Source: Sarcophilus harrisii
Lineage: Eukaryota > Chordata > Mammalia > Dasyuromorphia > Dasyuridae
NCBI RefSeq assembly: GCF_902635505.1
Contig: NC_045428.1
Coordinates: 116,641,641-116,705,640 of the forward strand
Length of the DNA stretch: 64,000 bases
Direction: 5' to 3'
The notes beneath the pieces are model-generated. The model was not told where the DNA came from and searched no databases. It was given only the letters and a program-made list of their open reading frames with translations. The position numbers and the translations under genes are program-made. This document shows, piece after piece, positions 21,726 to 33,508 of the stretch (the first letter of the stretch is position 1; every line of letters begins with the position of its first letter).

Positions 21726-22541
21726 ATGTTCTTCTCTTCTTTTCTGACTCAGACAACTCTCCCTTGGACTGCCCATGGTAGGAAAGGGATTCTCCTTCAA
21801 CCTACCATTGACAGCTATAGCAACAGCTCTCATAATCCAGTAAAACTATATATTTATCTTTGTGAATTTGAGGCTTACTCTCAAAGCCTTAGTGACCCCT
21901 TCTGGTTTGTTTTCTTTCCTGAATATAAATGAATAAACAGTTACACTGAGAGATACTTCCAACCCTTAGTAGTTACCTTTTATATTAAGAAAGTGTAGTG
22001 TCATGGGTTAATAAACTATTCCCTGAAGCTACTATAATGTGTATAAGATAAAAATATGGCACCCAAGAGAAGGACAAACCTAAATCATGTCCTGGCTTAC
22101 TAAAGGAAAAGGTCTTTGAGTGAGTTTCTCAGATGTGCAAACCTAAAATGAAATGGCTGTTCATCAATCCCACAAAGTATTTCGTGTTTTAATGTGATAA
22201 GTTTCAGCCTCCTAGGAGAGTACAAGAGGAGCTGTGGGTTACTGTTTCATGTTTTATGTTTTTGTCAATGTATGTTTATGAGTCTTTTATGTATTAAGCA
22301 TTTCTTTTATGATGGAAGAAATAAAAAGTTGTCTTATACTTGATCCACTACACACACTGAGTACATTTCTAGAAGGGACCCTGCTAATCCATTCTAAGAA
22401 ACCCTGAAGATGAGCCAAAGCTAAGATTTGTTGAAGTGATCTGGAATAGAAGGTAGAATTAGAAATGATGAATGCAAAGAATTAAAAAAGAAATATTGGA
22501 AAATTAATGTAAACTGACATTCAATGAAAAAAATGAAAACA

Positions 22542-22546
<5 letters not shown>
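21726..22546. other. Unassigned sequence
   Basis: No known repeat recognised. The 81-codon open frame at 21687-21932 starts inside the L1 fragment and has no domain. Confidence 0.4.

Positions 22547-22576
<30 letters not shown>
22547..22576. repeat. (TA)n microsatellite
   Basis: Fifteen uninterrupted TA units. Confidence 0.95.
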
Positions 22577-22581
<5 letters not shown>

Positions 22582-23041
22582 TTATGTAATAAAACAAGCA
22601 CTTCTATAATATAGTATAATTTTATATTTTTGAATCTAATTTATTTTATTCTTTACAGATTCTCATTCATCCTGAATCAGTCATTAGTGCTGTTTCTGTC
22701 TGCAGGAGCATCTTTCTTTAAGTCTCGCCTTTCCTTCAGTAGGCTGACAGAAGACAGTACAACATCCAAAACAGAGAACCATTTTGTGTGTGATTTTATA
22801 GCATCCCCGGGCACTTTAGTTCATGAAATAAGAGTTGTGACTCTGCACCAGATGCTTTTTATTGTGTTTTTGCTTCTCCTCCTTGGGAGAGGGTTGCAGA
22901 AGGTCTTTTGCAAGAGGTAGAGTGGCCAGGAGATCTTCACTGCCAGAAAAGCACATAGCATAATTTTTTAAAAAATGATTGCATATTTTAAAGTGGGGTT
23001 GAGGGAGTGGGTTTCAGTTCTCTGATTTTATTGTTGTAGGG
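22577..23041. other. Unassigned sequence
   Basis: Contains a 96-codon open frame (22630-22920) with hydrophobic stretches but no recognisable domain. A 'tattctttacag' acceptor-like string at 22650 precedes it. I found no matching donor or conservation cue, so I do not call an exon. Confidence 0.4.
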
Positions 23042-23228
23042 CAGAGGTGTCAAATGGCCCATAAAACTCCCAGTGCCATCAGAAGCAGATAAAAATATAA
23101 TTGGAAAATATTCAACCAAAAAGTAAAAATAAAAATACCAAATGCAACATAGATAATGTTAATTTGTGGTTTTATTAGTTAATATATGGCCCACAGGTAT
23201 ATTTTTCTATATGAGTTTGAAGTCAGTG
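23042..23228 (+). mobile_element. MITE-like repeat, copy B
   Basis: Begins 'cagaggtgtcaaatggccca' and ends 'gagtttgaagtcagtg'. Internal 'aaaatataattggaaaatat' and 'aacatagataatgttaattt' match copies C and D in reverse complement. About 187 bases. Confidence 0.6.
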
Positions 23229-23895
23229 GTATGGGAAGTCATAGTGTGAAGACCAATCAATAATTTTTTGGCAATTTATAGTTTTGTAGTTTTTCGCATT
23301 TTTTATTAAACACACATACACAAACACTCTGAATCTGAGCTAAAGGTAACTTCTAACTAAGGTTGAACTCTTGTATTTTATCATCTCCAACTTAAAAGAC
23401 TAATATTTTCTCCTGGATTTTAGGTGTCTTCTTTGTATGAAAAGATTTACAAGGTTTTTTTATTCTTTTCTTTTATTACAAAGCAATCTAAGTTTTTTTT
23501 TTTAATTTTATAGTTATCTTGGTTTTTTTTTCTCTGATGTTTGGCTAATACCCCTTTCCTTCCCAACCTCCCATGAAAAAATTTATAAGAAATAAATTTT
23601 TTTCCTATTGTTGCCATCCTCTCTATTCCCTTCCCATCCACTTTCAGCCCCATTCAAAAGAAAGCTTGTGACTCAATTCATTCAGGGAAAGAAATCTTGG
23701 TCTATGCTTCCAGGCCTGAGTCAGATCAGGCCTCATAATAGTTAGGGGAGGAGTTTAATGAACAAGTTAATACACCCACTTGCCTTTTCTATTAATTACA
23801 ATACTGTGCAAACTCTTTGGAAAAAAAGGGAAAGAAAGAGTTTTGCCAAATTCTTTCTATGATACAAATATGGCACTGATATGATTATCTATTTT
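23229..23895. other. Unassigned sequence with T-rich stretches
   Basis: Contains homopolymer-rich text at 23450-23600. No gene found. Confidence 0.4.
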
Positions 23896-23899
23896 GTCA

Positions 23900-25060
23900 G
23901 ATTTTTTTCATATAATCAACTCTTAGTTTTATTAATTACTTCAATAGTTTTCTTAGTTTCTATTTTATTAATCTCTCTTTTGAGTTTCAGAATTTCTAAT
24001 TTGGTATTTAATGGGGGGGAGTAATTTGTTCTTTTTTCTAGGTTTTTTAGTTGCATACCCATTCATTGATCTCTTCTTTCTCTATTGTATTCATGTAGCT
24101 ATTTAGAAATAAAAATTTCCCCTAAGAACTATTTTGACTGCATCCAATAGGTTTAAACCAATTGGTTTTTAGTTTATCTTTTCTAGACCTTTATTGAATA
24201 TAATATTTATTGCATTGTGATCTGAAAAGGAATTATTTACTAAGTCTGACTTTCTGCATTTGATTGTAAAGTTTTTATGTCCTAATTTATGGTCATTTTT
24301 TGAAATTGTACTGCTGAGAAAAATATGTATTCCTTTCCGTCCATATTCAATTTTCTCCAGAGGTCTATCATATCTAGCTTTTCTAAGATTCTATTAATCT
24401 CCCTAGTTTCTTTCTTATTTATTTTGTGGTTAGATTTGTCTGATTCTGGGAGGGAAAAGTTGAGGTCCCTCATTAATATAGTTTTACTGTCTATTTCTTC
24501 TTATAATTGGCTTAATATTCTCTAGGAATTTGGATGCTCTACCACCTTGGTGAATATACATTTAATATTGTTACTACTTCATTGTTTATGGTACTCTTCA
24601 TCAAGATGTATTTTCCTACCTTATCTCTTTTAATTAAATCTATTTTTACTTTTGCTTTATCTGAGATCAGAATTGCTACCTCTGATTTTTTTACTTCAGC
24701 TGAAGCATAACAAATTCTGCTCCAGCTTCCTATCTTTATTCTGCATATGTCTGTGTCAAATGTGTTTCTTGTAAACAACATATTGTAGGATTCTGTTTTT
24801 AATCCACTATGTTATTCGTTTCCATTTTCTGGGAGAGTTTATCCATTCACATTCACAATTATGATTACCAGCTCTGTATTTCCCTCCATCCTATTTTCTT
24901 CCCTATATATACTTTTGTTCTCTCTTTACACCCTGCCTTTAGTAGTGTTCTATTTTTTAACTCATCCACCCATTACCTTATTTTCTATCACCTCTTCTCC
25001 CTTTTTTACCATTTTCCCCTAGTCATTTTGCCCTCCCTTCTATTCAGCCCCTCCTTTTTT
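23900..25060 (-). mobile_element. Internal fragment of an older L1 (spacer, endonuclease, start of RT)
   Basis: Collinear with 17640-16540 of the full-length L1. On the minus strand it runs from a purine-rich inter-ORF spacer (25060-24850) into the endonuclease. Residues EVAILISDKAKVKIDLIKRD appear near 24670 and SNHKINKKETREINRILEKL near 24400. It then reaches the region before the reverse transcriptase. Both L1 ends are missing, so the copy was cut by later deletion. Several stops and frameshifts are present. Confidence 0.75.
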
Positions 25061-25089
25061 CACTTATAATTTTAAAGAGTTGTCTGTAG

Positions 25090-25195
25090 CATTGGGGTAA
25101 ATTAAGTGATTGCCAGTGTGTACCAGAGTATGCTCTTAAACTTAGATTTTTCTACCTCCAATCCTAATTCTCTGTCCAATATAGTTTTATAGTTT
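25090..25195 (-). mobile_element. MIR-like SINE fragment
   Basis: 'taaattaagtgattgccagt' and 'ctaattctctgtccaatata' match the reverse complement of core and head. Confidence 0.45.
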
Positions 25196-26345
25196 CCTTT
25201 TGTAAATGAAGAGATCTCTAAAAGGAATAGACCACTGGGTAACTAAACAACTAAAAATGGTCACAAGGGTATAGAAAACTTCTCTAGCAGAAAGTTGCAG
25301 CTTTGAACACAGTACACTAACACAAGTATTCTTTCCAGTGCACCGTATTTTCTCTATGTAGAGGAAGCAGAGAGGACAGAGAGATCTTTGTCCCTCTTCC
25401 AATCTTCCCATCAATCCCATATTTCCCTGCCAATGGTACATAAATCCTGTTTTCCCAGTAACTATTTCTAGCAATTTGAATGAAATGGAAAACTGTCATT
25501 CATATATGTAGTCAACACCTATAGCATGTTTTCCAGACTAGGGAGGGAGGGACTTGATCTAGGTCAAATTTAAATCTTTGAAATCATTCACTAACCTTTC
25601 TTTGTCACTGCTTGAAAAGTATCAATTAAAGTAATGCCACAATATTAATATTCTTGCTTTGAATCTGAAGAAAGAAGCATTGATGGCCAATAGAGGAGGG
25701 TGGATCCAAAAGTAGGGTCTGAAGAAGTATGGTCTTCTTAGACTCCTTTTGATTAATTGGTTTCCTGAGCAATGCAATCAAACTTCCACAGCAAGTTAAA
25801 AGATCCATTCTTTCCCCACTTAAATGATTATAATGCAGTTGGACCATGCCATTCTAGCAAACACAGGTTCACTGTATGTCAAAATATTCATAGAAGAACT
25901 TTTTGTAAGGATCACAAATTCAAAACATAAAATATACTATTAGTATTGAGAGAGTGTTCAACATCTAATATCCTCTGAAGGTGCTAATTAGTTAAGTCTA
26001 CAGCTTCTGTTTATGTTAGTACTTAGGACATTTTATGTTTTCAATTTGCAAGTAGACAAGTGTCTAGAGAATATAGCAGAAGTTACAAAAACCCCCAGTT
26101 TCAGAGGCAAGATTACCTCTAAATACTTCTACTCTATTTTGTGCTTCTTGACTTGCTTTTCCTTTTTACATTACATTACATTTACATGTAATATTTTAGA
26201 AAACAATGGACTTGAAAACAGAATTCAGTTTTGCACTCTTAATAAAGACAACAATGAACATGAAAACCACAGCTTTGGCACAACCCAACATCAGTTTTGC
26301 AATCAATATTGCTTTCTACAATATGTTAATATAGTAAGTGACATT
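25196..26345. other. Unassigned sequence
   Basis: The longest open frame is 122 codons at 26013-26381. It is rich in Cys, Phe and Asn with no domain I recognise, and it runs into a SINE, so I do not call it a gene. Confidence 0.4.
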
Positions 26346-26349
26346 TATA

Positions 26350-26507
26350 TTATTCTTTTCAATTTGTATAATGCATTATAGACATTAGCACATGAGAAAA
26401 TTGAGACAAAGTAGTATGACTATTATTATTCCCATTTTATAAATGAGGTAAGGCTCAGAATGATTAAATGGCTTGCCTATGGTAATGTTGCTAGTATAAT
26501 GGAGGAA
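26350..26507 (-). mobile_element. MIR-like SINE, 5' part missing
   Basis: 'attcccattttataaatgag' and 'taaatggcttgcctatggta' show minus orientation. The head is cut where the next SINE begins. Confidence 0.55.
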
Positions 26508-26745
26508 GGATTGGATAGCTAGTTGTGCAGTACATAAAAGTACTCAGCTTCAGGAAAACCTGAGTTCAAATTTTGCCCCAAACACTTATTAGCTATGTGG
26601 CCCTGAGCAAATTACTTAAGCCTGTTTGCCTCAGTTTTCAGAGCTTGGAAAAGAATATTCCAGGATCTCTACCGAGAAAAACCCTAAATGGGGGTCACAA
26701 AGAGTCAGACACAATTAAAAAAAAAAAACAGACTGAATGACAATG
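26508..26745 (+). mobile_element. MAR1-like SINE with RTE-type tail
   Basis: Head at 26508, B-box-like 'cctgagttcaaattttgccc', core 'tagctatgtggccctgagca', and the tail 'ggggtcacaaagagtcagac' 'acaatt' typical of RTE/BovB-type ends, followed by an A-run. Full length. Confidence 0.75.
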
Positions 26746-26974
26746 GAAGAGGGAGCCTCAGGAGAAACTCTGGGGATTCAGATGAGTTTTCTCTTCTCCC
26801 CTAACTCATAAATTTGATGATATTATATTTCTGCTGTAAGTCAACATGGCAGCTGGGGTGAAAAGGACAAATATCCTTTTTACCTTATTTCCTTCCTGTC
26901 TTGTAAATGCAAGCAAGAAAATACTTGGAAAAAGGCAGAAAAGGAAAGGAAATGTCTAGGGAAAGTGCAATTAA

Positions 26975-27205
26975 CTTAAAATGAGGACGCTCTGGGTTTA
27001 AATCATGTGTGTCATATTGACTACTCTGCAATCCTGATGAAGTGATTTAACTTGTCTCACTCAATTGCAGTTTTTAAATCTGGAAAATGGTGATAATGTT
27101 AGTACCTCCATCAAACAATGATTGTTAAGAGTCTAATGAGAATACATGTTGAGCACTTTATAAACTTTGAAGTGTCATATAAATGTTGTTATGTTGTTGG
27201 TATTA
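26975..27205 (+). mobile_element. MIR-like SINE
   Basis: Sense order of 'ctgggtttaaatcatgtgtg', 'caatcctgatgaagtgattt', 'aatctggaaaatggtgataa', then 'gcactttataaactttgaag' and a GTT-rich end. Confidence 0.6.
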
Positions 27206-27424
27206 TATTTAAAGAGCCATTTCACATCTCACTCATTGAGTTGGGATGCGAGCTTAGACAAGGGTCAGCCCACCATAACTCTAAGACAATACTCATTAGG
27301 AAACAACTCCAATTACTGGGTACCAGTAGGAGGAGCTCACCATATCCTCTTAATGAAATTCTAGAGTACATGTCTAACTCCAGAAAAGGTACCCTTTTCT
27401 GACAAAATTAATGACCTATAATAT

Positions 27425-27530
27425 TCAGCTGATTAGAGGCAGATATCAAAAGTTATCCTTACAATAATCCATCACACAAGCATACCAAAGTCCTCCTGAC
27501 TCTATGCCCAGTTTTCTATCTACCATGGAA
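27425..27530 (-). mobile_element. SINE head fragment
   Basis: 'agtcctcctgactctatgcc' and 'ttttctatctaccatg' match the minus-strand head region only. Confidence 0.35.
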
Positions 27531-28145
27531 TGCTTATTGATACTCCTATATATAATAAAGAATTTTCTCTCAAATTTCTACATAAACTTTTAATTTACTA
27601 CAGCATGTTGAGTTTTGGCTTGTGCAATTTCATGAGAATCTTGTGCAATTGCTACAAAGAAGAATTCCAAAATTTTGCTGTGATACATCAGTGAAGAATG
27701 GACTATAAGCTTACATACCTAAATCAATGAAACATGGACCACAGCCTGCTTTCTTTGCACACCCAGTCCAACATTCAGCTGAGATTCTACAAGGGAAGAA
27801 CTGAATCCCATGACCTGTTACAAACATACCAGTAGGAATGGGTGACCCTGTTTCTTAAGGGTAGACAAAGGCAATAAAGCTGTCTTTTTTAATGTGTTAC
27901 AGGAAGAAACAAATGTTAATTTTAAAAAAAAATCCTCCACATGCCTTTTAATAAATTATGACTAGTCACAAAATTAAGCATACATACTTCTTATGGAATG
28001 TCTCTGTGCTCTCATGCAATATGGGAAGAATGCAATAAGTCATTTAAAATTCATGCAAGTGAGGACAGCCCCATGTGGAGCAAAAATTAACCTGAAGAAG
28101 GAAGCTCCTTTTAGAAACATAAATGTATAAATTCACAAAGAATTT
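27531..28145. other. Unassigned sequence
   Basis: No known repeat or gene recognised. Confidence 0.4.
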
Positions 28146-28149
28146 TTGT

Positions 28150-28378
28150 GTCCTAGAAAGGGCTCTAGATTTAAATGCCTTGAGTTCAAGATTCTACTCT
28201 ATCCTTTATTAGACACGAATTAATTTACTTCTTAGAATCCCAGTTTTCTCATCTATAAAATGCATATAATAATGCAAGTGCTACCTCCCTCCCCCTCAGG
28301 GTTATTATGAAGATCAATTGAGATAATATGTGTGAAAGCATTTTTAAATGTGAGTTATCAATCAATGAAGTTGAAAGG
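28150..28378 (+). mobile_element. MIR-like SINE
   Basis: 'ccttgagttcaagattctac', 'cagttttctcatctataaaa', 'gggttattatgaagatcaat' and 'gtgtgaaagcatttttaaat' are in sense order. Confidence 0.6.
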
Positions 28379-28544
28379 TATCCTTATAAATTTTCTGGTT
28401 CATCTTTTTTAAATCTCCAGGGAAACAATGTTTCTCTAATCTTCTCAAAGTTATTAAGAAAAGCGATCATCATGATGGACTCATTTTTCAGTATTTAGGA
28501 ACTAGAAATTGGGGCATAGAGATATGCAGTGGTTAGTTTTCCTC

Positions 28545-28690
28545 CCCGACTCATGTTTCCACACTTTAGTCCATCCTCCACTCAGCTATCAAATTAAGCT
28601 TTCTAAGGGTACCTCTCATGCTTTCATCTCTCTATTTAACAAACTCCAGTTTTCTAAAGAACTATCAAGATACTGAGAGTCTGTGTCTAC
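28545..28690 (+). mobile_element. L2 LINE 3' fragment
   Basis: 'tccatcctccactcagctat', 'caaattaagctttctaaggg' and 'caaactccagttttctaaag' match the L2 3' region. A related, longer copy is at 48565. Confidence 0.45.
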
Positions 28691-29764
28691 ACAGGAGATG
28701 AAAAGTGGATCATTGAGACAATTATCCAGATAATTCAAGTATAATAACCCCGCTTTGCCTCCTAATTAATTGTAAAATTGTCACAATTCCCTATTTCATT
28801 ATACATCTGAAGATTTGGCCATATGTTGTCCCCCAGTTGTAGCCTGAAAGAATAGGGTTTGGAGTAAAACTATTCATTTTATTCTATTTTACAAAATGTA
28901 ATGTGTTATAATGTTTCTGACTAGTAAGAAAAACACACTCAGAAAGGAACTATTTAACTCTATTCGGGGTTATAATTCAACAACCACAATCTCCTGAGGC
29001 CTCTAAACTAAGGTCCCTGTGGTGATTCAATTTACGACTTTTTGTAGATTTTTCTTTCCATTTATTTCTAAAACACTATTGACATCAGATCTAAAAATTC
29101 CATTTCTGAAAATACCCAAAGGTCATGTTGATACCTATTCTAGGACAACTAAGTGAAAGCCACCTTCACAAATGTGCCATTCCTGTGTCCAAAATTCATT
29201 CAAAAAGGTTAATATGGTGTGGGGAAAAAATTTCAGCCATGATAGAATATAGTTATTAATGTAGCTAAAGACCCCATCAAATGAAAATCTCCTACCTAGT
29301 AATTTTCAGCTTTCCCATTGTTTACTTCAAGGCTCTGGTTCACTAGTCCTGGCTGCATGACATAATTACTTAAGCTATGTCTTTAATTAAGCATTAATAA
29401 AATATAAGTAGGATAATTGTCCTAGCAATTTAATTATATAATTAGTGAATCAGTTAACATGAGGTTGCATTATGAGATTTCATAAGGCAGTTACTACATA
29501 CATAAGAATAGCTTAATTTAATAGCTATAATCAGCCTCAAGACAAAAATAGGAAGAGCTATTTTGAATGTTTTTTTTTTACTCAAGTTAGAAATTAGCTG
29601 CTAGATCAGGCAAAGGGAACTTTTTCAATGATTTCTCTGGGAATATAGAAGGATAAGGAAGAATCCTGACATTATTTTCTGGGAATAAACAAGAATAAAA
29701 ACTGGAGGCAACATGCTTTGAAAAAAATGAAAAAAAATCAAGATCCAACTCTTCCTCTTATTAG

Positions 29765-29765
<1 letters not shown>
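28691..29765. other. Unassigned AT-rich sequence
   Basis: No gene or known repeat recognised. Confidence 0.45.
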
Positions 29766-29767
<2 letters not shown>

Positions 29768-29807
<40 letters not shown>

Positions 29808-29837
29808 TCTGTGTCTGTGTCTGTGTGTGTCTGTGTG
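29768..29837 (+). repeat. (GT)n microsatellite
   Basis: Pure GT from 29768 to about 29805, then GTCT variants. The Cys/Val repeat in the overlapping 63-codon frame is an artefact. Confidence 0.95.
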
Positions 29838-29945
29838 ATCTTGGATAAGTCATTTAATGCCTTTGGCTCTCAGTTCCTTTGTTTACAAAATGAAGGGGCC
29901 ACTAAATAATGTAGTTATCCCTTTCACATCTTGAATTTCCCAATC
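29838..29945 (+). mobile_element. MIR-like SINE fragment
   Basis: 'atcttggataagtcatttaa' and 'tgtttacaaaatgaaggggc' are the core and 3' part. The GT array occupies the place of the 'agctgtgtgatc' core, so the array may have grown from it. Confidence 0.5.
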
Positions 29946-30167
29946 CCAATTTCTATATATCTGGGGTGAACATAAGAAATGAAATGGGAATTTTTTTATA
30001 GTTTTGTGGAAGATGAAGATGGTACACAGATCCAGAAGACAGCACAGGGTCTATGACCAGACTGTAACCCCAATTTTACAATATAAACACTCCTATAAAA
30101 GAAAAAGAAAAACTTCAGATTTTTTCTCTTATACAAAGGGAAAATCAAAAAAAATTACACGAATTTT

Positions 30168-31161
30168 TTTTTTATTTAATAGCCTTTTATTTACAGGATA
30201 TATACATGGGTAACTTTACAGCATTAACAATTGCCAAACCTCTTGTTCCAATTTTTCACCTCTTACCCCCCCCCCCTCCCCTAGATGGCGGATGACTAGT
30301 AGATGTTAAATATATTAAAAATAAATTAGATAACAATAAGTATACATGACCAAAAACGTTTTGCTGTACAAAAGTCAGACTCTGAAATATTTAAATTTAC
30401 TTGGAAATCAAAAATGCAGGTTGCATAAAATATAGGGATTGGGTTCAAAATGGTTTTTAGTCATCTCCCAGAGTTCGTTTTCTGGGCATAGCTAGTTCAG
30501 TTCATTACTGCCCATTAGAAATGATTTGGTTGATCTCGGTGCGGGGGGGCCTGATCCATCAGAACTGGTTCTTATTTGTTTTAAAATAATAATGATCTCC
30601 TGGTCCTGCTCATTTCACTCAGCATCAGTTATGAAGTCTCCAGGCCTTTTTCTGAAATTATCCTTTGGTCACTTACAGAACAGTAATATTCCTAATTTCA
30701 TATACCACAATTTATTCAACCATTCTCCAACTGATGGACATCCATTCAGTTTCCAATTTTTTAACCCTACAAAAGGGCCCACAAACTTAGGACATCGGTC
30801 CCCTTTCCTTCTTTATAATCTCTTTGGGATATAATCCCAGGTAACCTGCTGGATCAAAGGGTATCACAGTTTATCCTTTTTGACTGTTCCAAACTTCTCC
30901 AAAATGGTTGGATTGGTTCCAAACTCCACCAACAATATCAATTCCCGTTTTTCCCAATCCCCTCAACAATCATCATTATTTTTTCCTGTCTCTTAGCCAA
31001 TCTGAAGGGTGTGGTGTATCTTAATTGTCTTAATTTGCATTTCTCTGATTAATAATGACTTGGAGCATCTTTTCATATGACTAGAAATAGTTTCAATTTC
31101 TTCATCTGAGAATTGTCTGTTCATATCCTTTGACCATTTTTCAATTGGAGAATGGCTTGAT
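30168..31161 (-). mobile_element. L1: 5'-truncated LINE-1 with many small indels
   Basis: About 990 bases covering the ORF2 C-terminus and 3' UTR of the same family as 13456. It is flanked by 'acgaatttt' at 30159-30167 and 31162-31170, and the nick reads TTTT/CA. Positions 30168-30280 and 31020-31160 match the other copies closely. The stretch between differs mainly by one- to five-base losses, so the coding frame is destroyed there. Confidence 0.9.
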
Positions 31162-31194
31162 ACGAATTTTCAGTATTTGATATGGGGTTTAGAG

Positions 31195-31300
31195 GTTTAC
31201 CCTCATAGTATGGATCAGTATATTACCTTCTTCACAAGATAGTTGTGAAGATCGAATCTTAAAAATCTTAAAATACTATATAATCTGAATTAGTCTCAAT
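31195..31300 (+). mobile_element. MIR-like SINE 3' fragment
   Basis: 'accttcttcacaagatagtt' and 'gtgaagatcgaatctta' match the sense 3' part. Confidence 0.4.
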
Positions 31301-31554
31301 AAGTAGGGCATATAACCAATTAGTCAGGAACTTGTTAGCCAGAAATGCCTAGTTCAGCTAGGGAGTACTCAAATGCTGAGGGTTCCAGATACAAGAAGTA
31401 ATGATCAGTGATCCAGATTCAGATTCTGAATTCACATTATGTAGTAATCCTTCATTATCTCTGTTTTCTTCATTTTTTCTTCATTTTTTTATGAAGGGCA
31501 GGGACCTCTCAGTGTTGAAATTTTTTTCTTGCAATGCTGATCAACAACTCAACT

Positions 31555-31710
31555 ATTTTTATCAAAAAGGTGGCTGGGGACACAAAGAAGTTAAATGTCT
31601 TGTTTATGGTCACATAGCCATTATATGTAGGAGACAAGACTTGGATTCAATCTTCATTGCTCTGAGGAGAGCCTTGTAACCATTCCACCATGCTAGTTCT
31701 CTATGTACCA
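31555..31710 (-). mobile_element. MIR-like SINE
   Basis: 'acaaagaagttaaatgtctt', 'tggtcacatagccattatat' and 'gacttggattcaatcttcat' follow the reverse complement. The head lies near 31700. Confidence 0.5.
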
Positions 31711-31734
31711 ACTACCATACCACATATTATTTTA

Positions 31735-31995
31735 TTGGCTATTAATTCTTATTATTAGTAACAATTCACATAGACATAGTTTGCCAAGAACTTCTTTCCA
31801 CAATAGCCAAATAAGGCAGTTGGTAATTAAATATCTCTAATTTCCAAATACTCAGAGATGTTAAAATGAATTTTCAGGATCACACAACTAACAACTAACT
31901 GGCACACTAAAGACAAAATTAAAGGTGGTATTTAAAGGGCATTCTCATTCCAAATCCAGTGTTCTTTGTATTACATTTTATATTATACTACACTG
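31735..31995 (-). mobile_element. MIR/MAR1-like SINE
   Basis: 'gtttgccaagaacttctttc', 'tcaggatcacacaactaaca' and 'ccaaatccagtgttctttgt' in reverse order cover nearly the whole element. Confidence 0.5.
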
Positions 31996-32235
31996 TCTTT
32001 AATAACCAATATTGTCCTTTTTACAAAGCACTTTAACACAGATGTTTACATTTGATCCTTATAACAATGCTATGACTTTTTTTTTATATTCCACAAATAA
32101 GGAGATAGTTACCAAAAAAAAAAAAAAAAAAAGGTTAAGTAGAGTGTACATCACTCAGTTTCCTGACTCACAACATACTCAAGTGTTTCTTGCACTATAC
32201 AAAGAGGTCCTGAGATATTCAATAATTTAAATATC
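31996..32235 (-). mobile_element. MIR-like SINE with internal A-run
   Basis: 'acaaagcactttaacacaga' and 'atttgatccttataacaatg' are the minus-strand tail. An A-run at 32114-32132 interrupts the core. Confidence 0.5.
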
Positions 32236-32304
32236 TAATTACTAATTACTAAAATAATTAAACAGGAGAATATATTGAAAGTTAACTGCAGGTTAAATCT
32301 GTGC

Positions 32305-32545
32305 TAGAGTAGTGTGATTTGATGGAAAGACACAATGGATTTTAAGTCAAGATTTAGGTGTCAGTTTGAGGTTCACCCTCTCTTCTAGTCATGTGATGAT
32401 GGACAAATTAGTCTTTTTCCACTCCAATTTCATTATCTGTGAAATGGGCATAAAAAATCTTGCCTCAAAACATCTTTTGTCAGTGAAGTCTTGTAAACTT
32501 TAAAACACTATAGAAATATAAACAACTTTATTAAAAAGAAAGAAT
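32305..32545 (+). mobile_element. MIR-like SINE
   Basis: 'gtgtgatttgatggaaagac', 'tagtcatgtgatgatggaca', 'attatctgtgaaatgggcat' and 'gtcttgtaaactttaaaaca' are in sense order. Confidence 0.55.
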
Positions 32546-32569
32546 ATGTTTAACAGTAACTGTTATGGG

Positions 32570-32735
32570 GGAACTAATTGCAAATTGGTTAGAGCACTGA
32601 CTTTCAAGTCAGAAGGACCTGAGTTCAAAATCCAGCCTCAGTTAATTACTTAGTAGTTATGTAACCTAAGCAAATCACTTAACCCATATTTCCTCAAAAA
32701 TAAAAAGACAATAGCTATGACAAATTGATCAAAAT
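32570..32735 (+). mobile_element. WSINE-like tRNA-derived SINE
   Basis: The head 'aaattggttagagcactgac' is followed by 'gacctgagttcaaaatccag', 'cctcagttaattacttagta' and 'tcacttaacccatatttcct', with an A-rich end. Confidence 0.55.
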
Positions 32736-32739
32736 TCTG

Positions 32740-33508
32740 AAATTTCCTTATCAGATGTTTTGCATAATTTCATCTTTGCCTATGCCTTACTTCTTTGAAA
32801 CATTTTATTTTCTTATTAATCCTAAAGAACTCACCCATACCATCACTTCTACTCAAATTTCACTTTTCTCCTTTTTTAATCTTGAACTATAGTTAAATAG
32901 TTCAGTACTTCATTGTCCTTACTGTTTTTTTTTTAATATCTTAAATCTTAGTCCTATTGAATCATTCATTTTCAACCTCCTAAATTGATTATTTCCATTA
33001 TGTTACTGGTCTGCTCCTATTCACATGCTTCAGAATAAAGAAATCACAGAACCAAACTTAGTGTATCCAAATGTATGTTTTCTAATTTCAACTGGGTCCT
33101 CACCACAGCAAAGCAATCATATTAAACCTTCATAAATGAATCTCTATACTACTTCCCCACAGAGACTTGCAAAATTTTCCTCCTTAAACTCAGGTACCAC
33201 TCTCTCTCAACACCCTTTTAGTTCAATAACAGGCTTCATACTTAGCTGAGAAAATAGAAGCTTTATTATGAACTCCCTCTTTTTTCCTTCTCATCTCAAA
33301 ACCCTTTGACATAATTTCCCATGATATATTTCTTTACTCTAGTCTCTGATAAAAAGGTGACTCTTCTCACCAAAGTTAATACTCTATATGTACACCTGAT
33401 GCCATTTCTCCTCCCATGCTTTCTAGTAGTTTGCCTATCATTACCACCACCAACCTCCCCCCTCCAACTTCTCTCTAATCTTCAATTTTTTCTTATCTAC
33501 TTTTTTCA
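32740..33508. other. Unassigned, pyrimidine-rich sequence leading into the GGAA array
   Basis: Words such as 'ctgataaaaaggtgactctt' (33346) suggest an old dispersed repeat that I cannot name. No gene. Confidence 0.35.

Noticed and set aside
22630-22920. Possible exon with hydrophobic residues after an acceptor-like 'tattctttacag'
   Set aside because: No partner exons, no donor that fits, and no protein family recognised. A chance acceptor-like string is common in T-rich DNA.
26013-26381. 122-codon open frame with many Cys, Asn and Phe
   Set aside because: No domain, signal or neighbouring gene. It ends inside a SINE and its composition follows the AT-rich DNA.
29718-29909. Cys-Val repeat protein
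   Set aside because: Translation of the (GT)n microsatellite.
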